The translations under genes and the position numbers were made by a program. Positions 25,191 through 34,406 of a stretch of DNA of 64,000 nucleotides are shown in pieces (positions within the stretch are counted from its first letter, which is position 1; each line of letters starts with the position of its first letter). The DNA is from Chryseobacterium indoltheticum (lineage in GTDB: Bacteria; Bacteroidota; Bacteroidia; Flavobacteriales; Weeksellaceae), in assembly GCF_003815915.1 (NCBI RefSeq), contig NZ_CP033929.1:1302001-1366000 (forward strand). Direction: 5' to 3'. A model generated the notes under the pieces. That model searched no databases. It had not been told where the DNA came from and saw only the letters and a list, made by a program, of their open reading frames with translations.

Positions 25191-27221
25191 ATGACAAAAA
25201 TATATTTTCTTCTTTCAACCCTGTCCGCAACATTTTTACTGTCTCAAAAAAAAGATTCTGTCAACTTAATTTCAGAAGTAAAAATTGATGCCTATAAAAA
25301 ACCTACTACTTTTATAGCTTCTACAAAATCAGTTTCGGTAGTTTCAGAAAATTTACTCAATCAAAATACACCGGAAAGAATGCTGGAATCGATCAATCAA
25401 ATTGCAGGAGCAAGAATGGAAGAACGTTCCCCAGGAAGTTACAGGATTTCGCTTCGTGGAAGCACTTTACGCTCACCTTTTGGAGTTCGGAATGTAAAGG
25501 TTTATCTGGATGATTTTATTTTGTCAGACGCTTCCGGAAATACTTATTTTAATGTGATTTCTCCAGAACTTATTGATCGAATGGAAATTTATAAAGGCCC
25601 GGAAAGTGGGGATTATGGAGCTGTAACTGGCGGAACAGTGCTTTTAAAAACAAAATCTTCAGACAATTTATCAGCTAATTTATCCACCGGAAGTTATAGA
25701 ACGTTTAACCAGAGTTTTAATTTTTCTAAACAAATCGGGAAACATTTTTTGGAAGTTTTTCAAAATTATTATCAAACCGATTCTTATCGTGAACAGTCGA
25801 AAGTAAAGAGAAAGCAAATCTTTATAAAAGATAATTTTCAATATTCAGAAAAGGGAATTTTAAAAGGAATGTTGATGTATTCTGATCTTGATTATCAAAC
25901 TCCGGGCGGACTGACTTTGGAGCAGATGAATATTGACAGAAAGCAAGCCCGACCGGGAACTGCAACACTTCCGGGTGCTGAAGAACAGAACGCAGGAATT
26001 CGCAATAAAATGATTCTTGCGGGGCTTTCAAATGAATATCAATTTAATCATAATTTTTTGCATTTTATTTTAGTTCAGGGCTCTTACGTAGATTTTGAAA
26101 ATCCGTTTATTACCAATTTTGAAAACCGTTTTGAAAAGAATTTTGCGGTAAGAACCCATTTTAATTATGAGAAAATGTGGGATAAAATTTCATTAGCCTA
26201 CCGATTCGGTTTTGAAGGTGGAATTAATGATATTTTCGTTAAAAATTATGATAATAACAACGGTTTTGAAGGAAATCCACAAAATTTTGATCAGATCAAA
26301 AATACTTCAGGGTTTTATTTTCTATCTCAGAAATTAAATGTTAATAAAAAATTTTTTAGCGATATTTCGGTAAGTTTAAATTCTAATTCTTACGATTGGG
26401 AAAGGCTTTATCCACGAACAGAAAACGGAAATATACATTTTAAAAATCAATGGCTTCCTAATTTTGGAGTAACCTATCTTTTAGAAAAAGGTTTTTCGGT
26501 TAGAGGGAAAATCGGAAAAGGAAATTCTGCGCCAACGAATGAAGAAATCCGTTCTTCCACACAAGAATTTAATGTCAATCTCAATCCGGAATATGGCTGG
26601 AATAAAGAAGTGGGAATCCGAAAGCAGTTTGTAAATTCCTTTTTTGTGGAAGCAAACTATTTTGATTTTCGACTCAATGATGCAATTGTGAGAAGGCAAA
26701 ATGAAGCCGGACAGGAATATTTTGTGAATTCAGGGGAAACTGTTCAGAAAGGCTTTGAAGTTTTGTTGGAGTCTAAAAATTTTGATCTTAAAAATGATTT
26801 TTTCAGCCAGTTGAAATTCAGATTTTCAGGAAGTTTTTATGATTTTAAATTTAAAAATTATCAGCAAAATCAAAATGATTTTTCAGGAAATGATGTAACG
26901 GGAGTTCCAAGAACGACGATAAACAGTTTGCTTAATTTTACTTTTTTCAAAAAACTTTATGTTGATTATTCTCATTTTTATACTTCAAAAATACCTTTGA
27001 ATGATGCGAATTCTGTTTATTCGAAATCAAATTTAATTGGAAATATTCAATTTAGATTTCCGGTAGATTTTGAGAAAACAAGAGTGAATTTATATCTGCA
27101 AGTTCAGAATTTATATAATGAAGAGTATGTTTTAGGTTTTGACATCAATGCTTTTGGAAACCGATATTATAATCCTGCAGCGAAAAGAAATTTTATTTTG
27201 GGAATAAAGGTTGATTTTTAA
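25191..27221 (+). CDS. TonB-dependent outer-membrane receptor
   Basis: 676 residues from the ATG at 25191, giving a signal peptide (MTKIYFLLSTLSATFLLS). The plug domain (~40-150) contains MLESINQIAGARMEERSPGS, YRISLRGS and VTGGTVLLKT. The long beta-barrel ends RNFILGIKVDF with the terminal aromatic residue. It lacks the CarboxypepD_reg (SusC-like) N-terminus, so it is a FecA/BtuB-like siderophore or cobalamin-type receptor; the ligand is unknown. No riboswitch precedes it. A TTG at 25179 was rejected. Confidence 0.88.
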   Translation: MTKIYFLLSTLSATFLLSQKKDSVNLISEVKIDAYKKPTTFIASTKSVSVVSENLLNQNTPERMLESINQIAGARMEERSPGSYRISLRGSTLRSPFGVRNVKVYLDDFILSDASGNTYFNVISPELIDRMEIYKGPESGDYGAVTGGTVLLKTKSSDNLSANLSTGSYRTFNQSFNFSKQIGKHFLEVFQNYYQTDSYREQSKVKRKQIFIKDNFQYSEKGILKGMLMYSDLDYQTPGGLTLEQMNIDRKQARPGTATLPGAEEQNAGIRNKMILAGLSNEYQFNHNFLHFILVQGSYVDFENPFITNFENRFEKNFAVRTHFNYEKMWDKISLAYRFGFEGGINDIFVKNYDNNNGFEGNPQNFDQIKNTSGFYFLSQKLNVNKKFFSDISVSLNSNSYDWERLYPRTENGNIHFKNQWLPNFGVTYLLEKGFSVRGKIGKGNSAPTNEEIRSSTQEFNVNLNPEYGWNKEVGIRKQFVNSFFVEANYFDFRLNDAIVRRQNEAGQEYFVNSGETVQKGFEVLLESKNFDLKNDFFSQLKFRFSGSFYDFKFKNYQQNQNDFSGNDVTGVPRTTINSLLNFTFFKKLYVDYSHFYTSKIPLNDANSVYSKSNLIGNIQFRFPVDFEKTRVNLYLQVQNLYNEEYVLGFDINAFGNRYYNPAAKRNFILGIKVDF

Positions 27222-27225
27222 TTTT

Positions 27226-28218
27226 TTATTTGCCATCAATGTACTTAAACGCTTCTTTTAAATATGTTTCATTCGTTTTTGCTTTGTCAGCTGATTTTTC
27301 AATGATGATATTTGGTGGAATTCCTTCACCAATTTTAGCATATTCTTTTCCTGTTCTATCAACGATATTACCAACCGTAAGTACAAGGAAAGACCCATCG
27401 GATAATTTGTATTCCTGGTTTCCTGATGTTAAACCCTGCGTGTTGGTGCCGATAATCTTTACATTTTTTTGACCAACAAATGCAGCGGTAATAAATTCTG
27501 CTGAACTTCCGGTGACTTTATCTACCAATATGGCAACTGGTTTTTTTGTCGGTTTGGGCTCTTTTTGTGTCAGTTGAAACATCTGTGTAGCTGTTGAACC
27601 TTCATAAAATTTAGCGTCTTTATAATTGTAATACTCAATTTGTCCTTCCGCATCTTTTGTGCCGACTACATTTTTAGTATCTAAAAAAGGAGCTATTGCA
27701 GCATACATCGGATAAAGCATTCCTCCAAAATTTCCTCTCAAATCAATGATCCAGCCTTTAGGTTTACTTTTTTGTAAATCATTAACCTTAGCATAAAAAG
27801 TATTAATATACATGTTCCAGTCATCTTTATTGAACGAGCCTATATCCGGTAAATTGATGTAAGCATAGTTATTTTCAAGGATTTCACTTTTAATGACCGG
27901 AAACTCCTGACCCGTTGCTTTGTATCCTAAAGTGTAGGCTTTTACCACTTCTGCAGGATAAAAATTAGAATGAGAATCGTTTAATGAATTTAAAGCATTT
28001 TTAATAATGGGATAAGTCTCTTTTATCGTTTTAGCTTTCGATGCTTCTGCAAGAGTTTTATCAAATATTTCATCCCAATTGAGCTTTGATTTATTCACCG
28101 ATTTACTTTTCATAATTTTCAGCGCTTTGGTAACATACACTCGAATGCTATCTGACTGAGCTGAAATTGTAATTGAAAAAAATGTGGTAAGTAATGCGAA
28201 GATGATGTTTCTTTTCAT
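27226..28218 (-). CDS. S41 family peptidase
   Basis: 330 residues. A signal peptide (MKRNIIFALLTTFFSITISA) is followed by an S41/tail-specific protease fold: GWIIDLRGNFGGMLYP and VTGSSAEFITAAF, where Ser238 is the likely nucleophile. No PDZ domain precedes it, and the usual Lys of the CtpA dyad is not seen in GTNTQGLTSGNQEY. It may use other catalytic partners, as some S41 members do. Periplasmic or secreted. Convergent with the TonB receptor gene, 4 bp apart. Confidence 0.82.
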   Translation of the reverse strand: MKRNIIFALLTTFFSITISAQSDSIRVYVTKALKIMKSKSVNKSKLNWDEIFDKTLAEASKAKTIKETYPIIKNALNSLNDSHSNFYPAEVVKAYTLGYKATGQEFPVIKSEILENNYAYINLPDIGSFNKDDWNMYINTFYAKVNDLQKSKPKGWIIDLRGNFGGMLYPMYAAIAPFLDTKNVVGTKDAEGQIEYYNYKDAKFYEGSTATQMFQLTQKEPKPTKKPVAILVDKVTGSSAEFITAAFVGQKNVKIIGTNTQGLTSGNQEYKLSDGSFLVLTVGNIVDRTGKEYAKIGEGIPPNIIIEKSADKAKTNETYLKEAFKYIDGK

Positions 28219-28277
28219 ATTGAAATTGAATATTTCAAAAGTAAAAATATATTGTTATATTTCTTATAATAAAATAA

Positions 28278-29240
28278 TTACGTTGAAAGAATGTTTCGAA
28301 TAATCATTTCTGCATGAATTCTTGAATTTTCGATAAACCAAAGATGAGTATCTTTCCCACCACAAACTACGCCTGCTAAATATAAATTTTCAATATTTGT
28401 TTCCATGGTTTCATGGTTGTAGATAGGATTTAAACATTCTCCCTGCAAATCAATACCAGAATTTTTAAGAAAATCAAAATCAGGAAGATAACCAGTCATT
28501 GCCAATACAAAATCATTTTCAATTTCCTGAATTTCACCTTTTTTATCTTTAAAAATAACCGTTTTCTCTTTAATTTCTATCAATTCAGCATTAAAATGAG
28601 CTTTAATACTTCCTTCTGCAATCCTGTTTTCAATATCTGGTTTTACCCAATATTTTACATTTTCAGAAATTTCAGAATTACGAATAATCATCGTCACTTC
28701 AGCACCTTTTCTATAAGTTTCTAAAGCGGCATCAACGGAAGAATTACTCGATCCGATGACTACAATTTTCTGTTTTGCATAAGGGTAAGGTTCGGTATAA
28801 TAATGCTTTACTTTCTCAAGATTTTCTCCGGGAATATTCATCAGATTCGGAATATCATAAAACCCGGTCGAGATAATGACGTTCTTGGCAGTATATTTTG
28901 ATTTGGAAGTTTCAATTTCAAATATTTTTCCGTTTTTAGAAACTTTTAATACTTTTTCGTAAAGGTGAATGTTGATGTTTTTTTGCCTCGCAATTCCCTG
29001 ATAATATTCCAGCGCTTCCTGTCTTCCCGGTTTGGGTGCAGCCGAGATAAAAGGAATTTCTGCAATTTCAAGCTTATCTGCCGTCGAAAAAAACTTCATG
29101 TATAAAGGATAATTGTAAAGCGAATTTACAATCGTTCCTTTTTCTATAATTAAATAATTCAGGTTGTTTTTCTTGGCTTCGAGTGCGCAGTTGAGACCAA
29201 TCGGCCCGGCTCCGATAATCAGAATATCTAAAATTTCCAT
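28278..29240 (-). CDS. ypdA: YpdA family putative bacillithiol disulfide reductase
   Basis: 320 residues from the ATG at 29240. It has an N-terminal FAD motif ILIIGAGPIGLNCALEAKK, a central NAD(P)H motif IVVIGSSNSSVDAALETYRKG and the C-terminal NLYLAGVVCGGKDTHLWFIENSR, typical of YpdA. YpdA reduces oxidised bacillithiol (BSSB) with NADPH in Gram-positives, and flavobacteria often have bacillithiol synthesis genes. The TTG extension upstream (to 29270) has no family support. Confidence 0.88.
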   Translation of the reverse strand: MEILDILIIGAGPIGLNCALEAKKNNLNYLIIEKGTIVNSLYNYPLYMKFFSTADKLEIAEIPFISAAPKPGRQEALEYYQGIARQKNINIHLYEKVLKVSKNGKIFEIETSKSKYTAKNVIISTGFYDIPNLMNIPGENLEKVKHYYTEPYPYAKQKIVVIGSSNSSVDAALETYRKGAEVTMIIRNSEISENVKYWVKPDIENRIAEGSIKAHFNAELIEIKEKTVIFKDKKGEIQEIENDFVLAMTGYLPDFDFLKNSGIDLQGECLNPIYNHETMETNIENLYLAGVVCGGKDTHLWFIENSRIHAEMIIRNILST

Positions 29241-29394
29241 ATAACAAAAATACAAAAAAGCTTGAAGCAAGAGGCTTTTAGTAATAAGTCAAAAACAATA
29301 ATTATAATATTTAAACTCTATTCATTCAATTGAACACTAAAAATTTAAAACTCAAAACTGGCACCTCTTTTGAACTTTTCACGAAAATTTTATA

Positions 29395-30030
29395 ATGAGA
29401 AAATCTTTTTTAGCAATCTTACTTTTAACAGCGTTGTCGTGTGAGAAAAAACAAGATAAAAATCCCGTAGTTTCTACGGATAATCTGAAAAGATCAAATG
29501 AAAGAGCAGATACAAAACCTGAAGCGTTCTCAAAAGAAGTAGCTTTGAAAAAGACCAATGACGAGCTTTTACAAGCGCTAAAAGTAGGTTATTATGATGT
29601 TTTTGCCAATTATATTCATCCTGAAAAAGGGGTGAGATTTTCGATGTATGCTTTTGTTAACCGAAATGAAGACAAGCATTTCTCAAAAACCGATTTCGAG
29701 AAATATCTGCCTACAAAAACTATCTTTACTTGGGGCTCCAGAGATGGGTCGGGTGCGATTTATAAAGCAACTCTTGAGCAATATCTCAAAAATTGGGTAT
29801 TTAAAAAAGATTTCACAAAATCTGACTATGCATTTGATACATTTTTAGGCACAGGTAATTCTCTTAATAATTTAAAAGAAATATATCCAAATACCAATTT
29901 CACAGAAAATTATATTCCCGGATCTGAAAAAAATGGAGGGATGGACTGGAATGCACTCCGATTTGTGTTTGAAGAATTTGAAGGGAAATATTATGTAATC
30001 GCTGTCATCAATGACGAATGGACGATTTAA
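29395..30030 (+). CDS. lipoprotein of unknown function
   Basis: 211 residues with a lipoprotein signal: MRKSFLAILLLTALSC, lipobox ending at Cys16. A polar, Lys-rich linker follows, and a ~150-residue globular domain (LLQALKVGYYDVFANYIHPEKGVRFSMYAFVN...). This domain resembles other flavobacterial lipoproteins with FYVYGPMD-like folds, but I do not know the family. Single-gene unit. Confidence 0.7.
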   Translation: MRKSFLAILLLTALSCEKKQDKNPVVSTDNLKRSNERADTKPEAFSKEVALKKTNDELLQALKVGYYDVFANYIHPEKGVRFSMYAFVNRNEDKHFSKTDFEKYLPTKTIFTWGSRDGSGAIYKATLEQYLKNWVFKKDFTKSDYAFDTFLGTGNSLNNLKEIYPNTNFTENYIPGSEKNGGMDWNALRFVFEEFEGKYYVIAVINDEWTI

Positions 30031-30079
30031 AATTCCCCTTTATTAAGGTTGGATTGAACGAAGTTGAAGACGGGATAGT

Positions 30080-31372
30080 TTACAGAATTTGTACCAACTG
30101 TTTCGTTAAATTTTTCCTAGAAAACTGCTCAATATTTTGAGTGTTTTCTAAAAGGTTTCCACTTTTCCACAGTTCGAATTTTTCTAAAATAAAATCTTCA
30201 ATTTGTTTGGAATCATTGTATCCAAAATGTTTTCCGGCTTTTGTTTCATCTAAAATTTTTGCAACATCAGCTTCATTAGGACCGAAAGAAATAATTTGTT
30301 TGCCAGTTGCTAAATATTCAAATATTTTTCCAGGAATAATACCTTTTGACGAATCATTTGGAAAATTAGTGATCAACAAAAGGGAAGATTTCGCCATCTC
30401 ATCAACTGCTTTATCGTGCGAAACGTAACCAAGATTCTGAATATGATTTTTTAAGCTTGATTTTTCAATAGTTTCTAAAATTTTGTCATCAATTCTTCCG
30501 ACAAATTTAAGGTTGAAGTTTTCTGCAAAATCTGAATTGGTTTTCACTAAATTATCGAGTGCTTTCCAAAGGTTTTCAGGATTTCTTAACTGTTCTAAAA
30601 CACCGATGTAACTTAGTGTAAATTGGGTTGGAGAGTTTGAGGGTTGAAGGGTTTGAGGGTTTGAGTCTGTTTCATCAAATCCATTGGTGATACAAAATGC
30701 ATTCGCTCCATTTTTACGGAAATTTTCAGCATCGGTATAGCTTGTAGCCAAAGTGATATCTGCATTTTTAAAAACATCAGATTCCAATTGGCGGTGTTTT
30801 TTGTCTGATCTGTTGGTCAGTTTTAAATGTTTATAATACGAAATTTCGGTCCACGGATCACGGAAATCGGCAATCCATTTTAAATCAGGGAACTTCTTTT
30901 TTAGATTTAAACCAATCAGATGCATAGAGTGGGGCGGTCCTGAAGTAACGATCGTCTCAATATTGTTAATTTTCAAATATTGCTCAAGAAATTGAGTTGA
31001 AGGATTAACCCAAAAAACACGTGCATCGGGAATGAAAAAATTACCTCTTACCCAAATCGAAAGTTTAGATTTCCAGCTTTGATTGTTGCCCACATCAAAT
31101 TGCCCCGCTTTGAATTTTTTATTGCTTTTATTAAGCTTTTCCGCCAATTGATATGGCTCCCAGATTTTTGTTCTTACGATTTCCAAATCTTCAGGAACAT
31201 CTTTCATTAAACTTTCATCCAATAAAGGATAGCTTGGATTTTCAGGTGTATAAATAATCGGTTTCCAGCCAAATTCTGGAAGATATTTTGCAAATTTCAG
31301 CCATCGCTGAACTCCTGGTCCTCCTGCAGGTGGCCAATAATAGGTGATGATAAGAATTTTTTTATCTTCCAT
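30080..31372 (-). CDS. glycosyltransferase (GT4-like) with an in-frame low-complexity insertion
   Basis: 430 residues of GT-B fold. The N-terminus ILIITYYWPPAGGPGVQRWLKFAKYL is typical of GT4 transferases, with a donor-site region at the C-terminus (GIIPGKIFEYLATGKQIISFGPNEADVAKIL). It likely acts in surface polysaccharide or glycoprotein assembly. About residues 236-252 (SNPQTLQPSNSPTQ) are encoded by tandem GGGTTTGA-type repeats (30624-30668), which otherwise look like an intergenic spacer family. They lie at the link between the two Rossmann domains. Confidence 0.85.
   Translation of the reverse strand: MEDKKILIITYYWPPAGGPGVQRWLKFAKYLPEFGWKPIIYTPENPSYPLLDESLMKDVPEDLEIVRTKIWEPYQLAEKLNKSNKKFKAGQFDVGNNQSWKSKLSIWVRGNFFIPDARVFWVNPSTQFLEQYLKINNIETIVTSGPPHSMHLIGLNLKKKFPDLKWIADFRDPWTEISYYKHLKLTNRSDKKHRQLESDVFKNADITLATSYTDAENFRKNGANAFCITNGFDETDSNPQTLQPSNSPTQFTLSYIGVLEQLRNPENLWKALDNLVKTNSDFAENFNLKFVGRIDDKILETIEKSSLKNHIQNLGYVSHDKAVDEMAKSSLLLITNFPNDSSKGIIPGKIFEYLATGKQIISFGPNEADVAKILDETKAGKHFGYNDSKQIEDFILEKFELWKSGNLLENTQNIEQFSRKNLTKQLVQIL
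30624..30668. repeat. heptamer-type repeat inside the glycosyltransferase gene
   Basis: Units like GGGTTGAA, GGGTTTGA and GAGTTTGA follow one another. The complementary phrase CTCAAACCCT occurs between genes at 34395. The insertion keeps the reading frame. Confidence 0.7.
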
Positions 31373-31404
31373 GAAATTAAAATTCCGAAGAAATAAGGTT
31401 TTTA

Positions 31405-31470
31405 AAACATTAACTTCTTAATTCAGACCTTAATGTTTTGTTTACCATTAAGATTTAATTTAAGAAGTTA
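31405..31470. repeat. overlapping inverted repeats between YfhO and glycosyltransferase genes
   Basis: AAAACATTAA can pair with TTAATGTTTT, and TAACTTCTTAA (31411-31421) with TTAAGAAGTTA (31460-31470). The two structures overlap. Probably spacer repeat. Confidence 0.4.
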
Positions 31471-31498
31471 AGAATAATAAGTTTTTAAGCTTCGCTTA

Positions 31499-34039
31499 TT
31501 AGATTTTTTCTTTAACTAAAACGTTCTCTTTTTTCTTTTTATTCAGCCAGAAAATTCCGAAAGCACTCAATGCAATGAATAATCCGAAGCAAAGAAGAGA
31601 TATCCATTTTCCGGTTTCAATGACTTGTGGCTCAAAGATCATTTTGATATGATGATTTCCTGCAGGAACATGTACTGCACGCAATAAATAATCAGCTTTG
31701 ATGTATGGAACTTCTTTTTCATCAACAAAAACTTTCCAGCCATGAGGATAATAAATTTCAGAGAAAACGGCTAATTGCGGAGTTTTAGACTGAGATTTAA
31801 ACTCTAGTTCATTGGCTTCATATTTTGTCAGATTAATCGTTGCTGTAGAATCTGCTTGAACTGGTCTGTTATCGAAATATGATTTGTCGGAAGCATTAAT
31901 AACAGCGGTTTTCTTACTGTCGATTTCCCCGATATATTTAATTTCTTCGTCCGGAGTATTTACAAATTTTAAATCACTTACAAACCATGCATTTCCATTG
32001 GCTTTAGGATTCGGAACAACTTGTGGCTCTCCCGGATTTCCAAAAATCATGTATTTAGTATTGAGTAAATTCAGGATTTTTGGAGTTTTTACGCTATCGA
32101 CTTTAGAAATATATTCATTTAATAAGTCATCATATCTTCTCAGTTTCACCGCATGATAACCTCCGATTGAAGCTTTAAAATAAGAAGTGTTAGTTTCGCT
32201 CGTTGTTCCTAAAACCTGGTTGTAAATTCGGTAATGTTTTTTGTCATTTTCAGCAATTGTTTCTAATGTTTTATTCACAGGAATACTTGCTAAAATAGAC
32301 TGTAGGTTTGGGTTATCACCTACTTTTTCAGCTAAATAATCTGAACCTTCAGTTTGGAAAGGGTTTTCAGCAAAGATTTTATCTACATAATTATCATCGT
32401 TTAGATAACGCTTATTTACAGACCAAAGATCAAATAAACTTATCAATCCGATGATAATTAAAGCAATATTCTGATTAAGCTTTTGTTTTAAAGCAAAGAA
32501 TAAAACGGCTACCGTGATCCCGACGTACAAGAAAGCTTTTATTGCATCAGTTCTGAACATACTGAAACGTTCATCAACCAAATAATCAAGTAGAAAAGGT
32601 GGTAAGTATACTTTTTCGTTATCCGTGGCAAAACCTAAAATTGATTTTCCGAAAACAATTAGAATTAAAGTTAAACCTAAAGTTCCACCTCCAACATACG
32701 TAAGGATTTTCTTTTTGTAGTCTTCTTCCAACGTTTCGCTATTGAAGAATCTATACAATCCGATAATCGCTATTAATGGAAATAACAATTCCACAACAAC
32801 CAAAATAGAAGAAGGTGCTCTGAATTTGCTGTAAAATGGAACGTAATCGATAAAGAAATCTGAAAGCGGCATGAAATTGCTTCCCCAAGCCAACAAAATA
32901 GTTAGAATGGTAGCACCTAAAATCCAATAACGGTATTTTTTTGAGGCAAAAAAGAATCCCAAAAGTGCTAAGAAACAAACAATGGCACCTTGATAAGCTG
33001 GTCCCGAAGTTCCCGGTTGATCTCCCCAATATGTCAAGCTTCCAAATCCTTTTGAAACTCTATCCATTTCTGCCTGAGAAGTTACATTGTCCTGAACCAT
33101 CTGCTGTACTTTTTCCATCATTGCAGCTCCTTCAGGTTCCTGGCTTCCGCCACCCATTAATCTTGGGATAAATAGGTTTAAAGTTTCCAGTTTACCGTAG
33201 CTCCACATCAGGATACTTTCTTTATCCATTCCTGTATTTCCGGCAGTATGGGTTTCGGTATTCAGAATTTGTTTTCCTCTTACTGTTTCTTTGATGTACT
33301 CAGAATTAGCCATGATTCGCTGAGAATTCATCCCAACTCCGATTGCCAAAGCAGAAGCTATAATTCCTGATGAAATCAAAAAATGCTTCATCGGAACTTT
33401 CTTTTTGATCGCTCTTACCAATTCAGAAATAAATAAAAATCCTAAGCCTAAGAATAAATAATAGGTCATTTGTGGATGGTTTGCTGCAACCTGTAATCCG
33501 AAGAAAAGGGTGGTTACAATAAATCCGAGGACGTATTTTTTTCTGATATAAACCAATAAAATCCCGGCTAAAAGTGGCGCGAAATATTCTATTGTGTTTA
33601 CTTTTCCGTTGTGTCCGGCTGCAATAATGATGTAAAAATAAGTGGAGAGCCCAAAAAATGTGGCTCCCAAAAGGGCGTATTTCCAATTTCTGACGGCAAC
33701 CATTCCTAAAAGGAAAAACCCTGAGAACAGTAAAAGCAGATAATTAACCGGTCTTGGCAGAATATTCAGATAGCTATCAAGTTTTTTGATAACGTCGCCT
33801 TCAAAACGGCTTCCCATCTGGTAAGTGGGCATTCCGCCAAACATAGAGTCGCTCCAGTAAGTTTCTTTATCATAATTGTTACGATAATCAATCAACTCTT
33901 TTGCGCCACCTCGATACTGTACAATATCATGCTGGAAAAGCTGTTTCCCCGTAAAAACAGGAGTAGAATATAAAAATGCTAAAACTAAAAATGCAATTAA
34001 TGAAACTGCAATATATATTAAGTTTTTGTTTTTTGCCAT
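31499..34039 (-). CDS. YfhO family membrane protein
   Basis: 846 residues with about 13 transmembrane helices and a C-terminal extracytoplasmic domain before a last helix (~815-832). It belongs to the YfhO family. Early conserved features are FQHDIVQYRGGAKEL and SDSMFGGMPTYQMG; later ones are PFYSKFRAPSSILV, and EIYYPHGWKVFVDEKEVPYIKADYLLRAVHVPAG near the C-terminus. YfhO in Bacillus subtilis is required for glycosylation of lipoteichoic acid. In Bacteroidota its role is unknown but plausibly in transfer of lipid-linked sugars. A glycosyltransferase gene follows in the same direction. Confidence 0.88.
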   Translation of the reverse strand: MAKNKNLIYIAVSLIAFLVLAFLYSTPVFTGKQLFQHDIVQYRGGAKELIDYRNNYDKETYWSDSMFGGMPTYQMGSRFEGDVIKKLDSYLNILPRPVNYLLLLFSGFFLLGMVAVRNWKYALLGATFFGLSTYFYIIIAAGHNGKVNTIEYFAPLLAGILLVYIRKKYVLGFIVTTLFFGLQVAANHPQMTYYLFLGLGFLFISELVRAIKKKVPMKHFLISSGIIASALAIGVGMNSQRIMANSEYIKETVRGKQILNTETHTAGNTGMDKESILMWSYGKLETLNLFIPRLMGGGSQEPEGAAMMEKVQQMVQDNVTSQAEMDRVSKGFGSLTYWGDQPGTSGPAYQGAIVCFLALLGFFFASKKYRYWILGATILTILLAWGSNFMPLSDFFIDYVPFYSKFRAPSSILVVVELLFPLIAIIGLYRFFNSETLEEDYKKKILTYVGGGTLGLTLILIVFGKSILGFATDNEKVYLPPFLLDYLVDERFSMFRTDAIKAFLYVGITVAVLFFALKQKLNQNIALIIIGLISLFDLWSVNKRYLNDDNYVDKIFAENPFQTEGSDYLAEKVGDNPNLQSILASIPVNKTLETIAENDKKHYRIYNQVLGTTSETNTSYFKASIGGYHAVKLRRYDDLLNEYISKVDSVKTPKILNLLNTKYMIFGNPGEPQVVPNPKANGNAWFVSDLKFVNTPDEEIKYIGEIDSKKTAVINASDKSYFDNRPVQADSTATINLTKYEANELEFKSQSKTPQLAVFSEIYYPHGWKVFVDEKEVPYIKADYLLRAVHVPAGNHHIKMIFEPQVIETGKWISLLCFGLFIALSAFGIFWLNKKKKENVLVKEKI

Positions 34040-34091
34040 CTTGGTTATTAAGTAGATTTTAATTTAGGTGTTTTAGAGAGTCAAAATAATA

Positions 34092-34319
34092 TTATCTTTT
34101 CTCTTTCACCTCTTCATAGTCCACAGTTTCTGCGTCCCACTTTACTTTTTTTTCAATATTCGTTTTTGAGTTTTTGGTTTCCTGCTGCTGATTGTTATTG
34201 GGTTTGAAGCCCATGAAATTATAAAACTTTTTGAAGAAAATTCTCTTCAAAATATTCCAGACAAAAAAAATAACAATGGTTGCGAGAACGATCTCAAAAA
34301 TTCCTTTGATAAAAGACAT
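34092..34319 (-). CDS. DUF4834 family protein
   Basis: 75-residue small membrane protein. One helix (~8-26 FEIVLATIVIFFVWNILKRIF) is followed by KFYNFMGF, a polar Gln/Asn/Lys linker and the C-terminal KVKWDAETVDYEEVKEK, the conserved end of DUF4834. The function is unknown. It lies 52 bp before the YfhO gene. Confidence 0.8.
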   Translation of the reverse strand: MSFIKGIFEIVLATIVIFFVWNILKRIFFKKFYNFMGFKPNNNQQQETKNSKTNIEKKVKWDAETVDYEEVKEKR

Positions 34320-34406
34320 ATTACTTTTTATTTAATAATTCAAAGTTCAAGGTTTAAAGTTTTAAAATTTCAGTTCTAAAACTTTCAGACACTCAAACCC
34401 TAAAAC

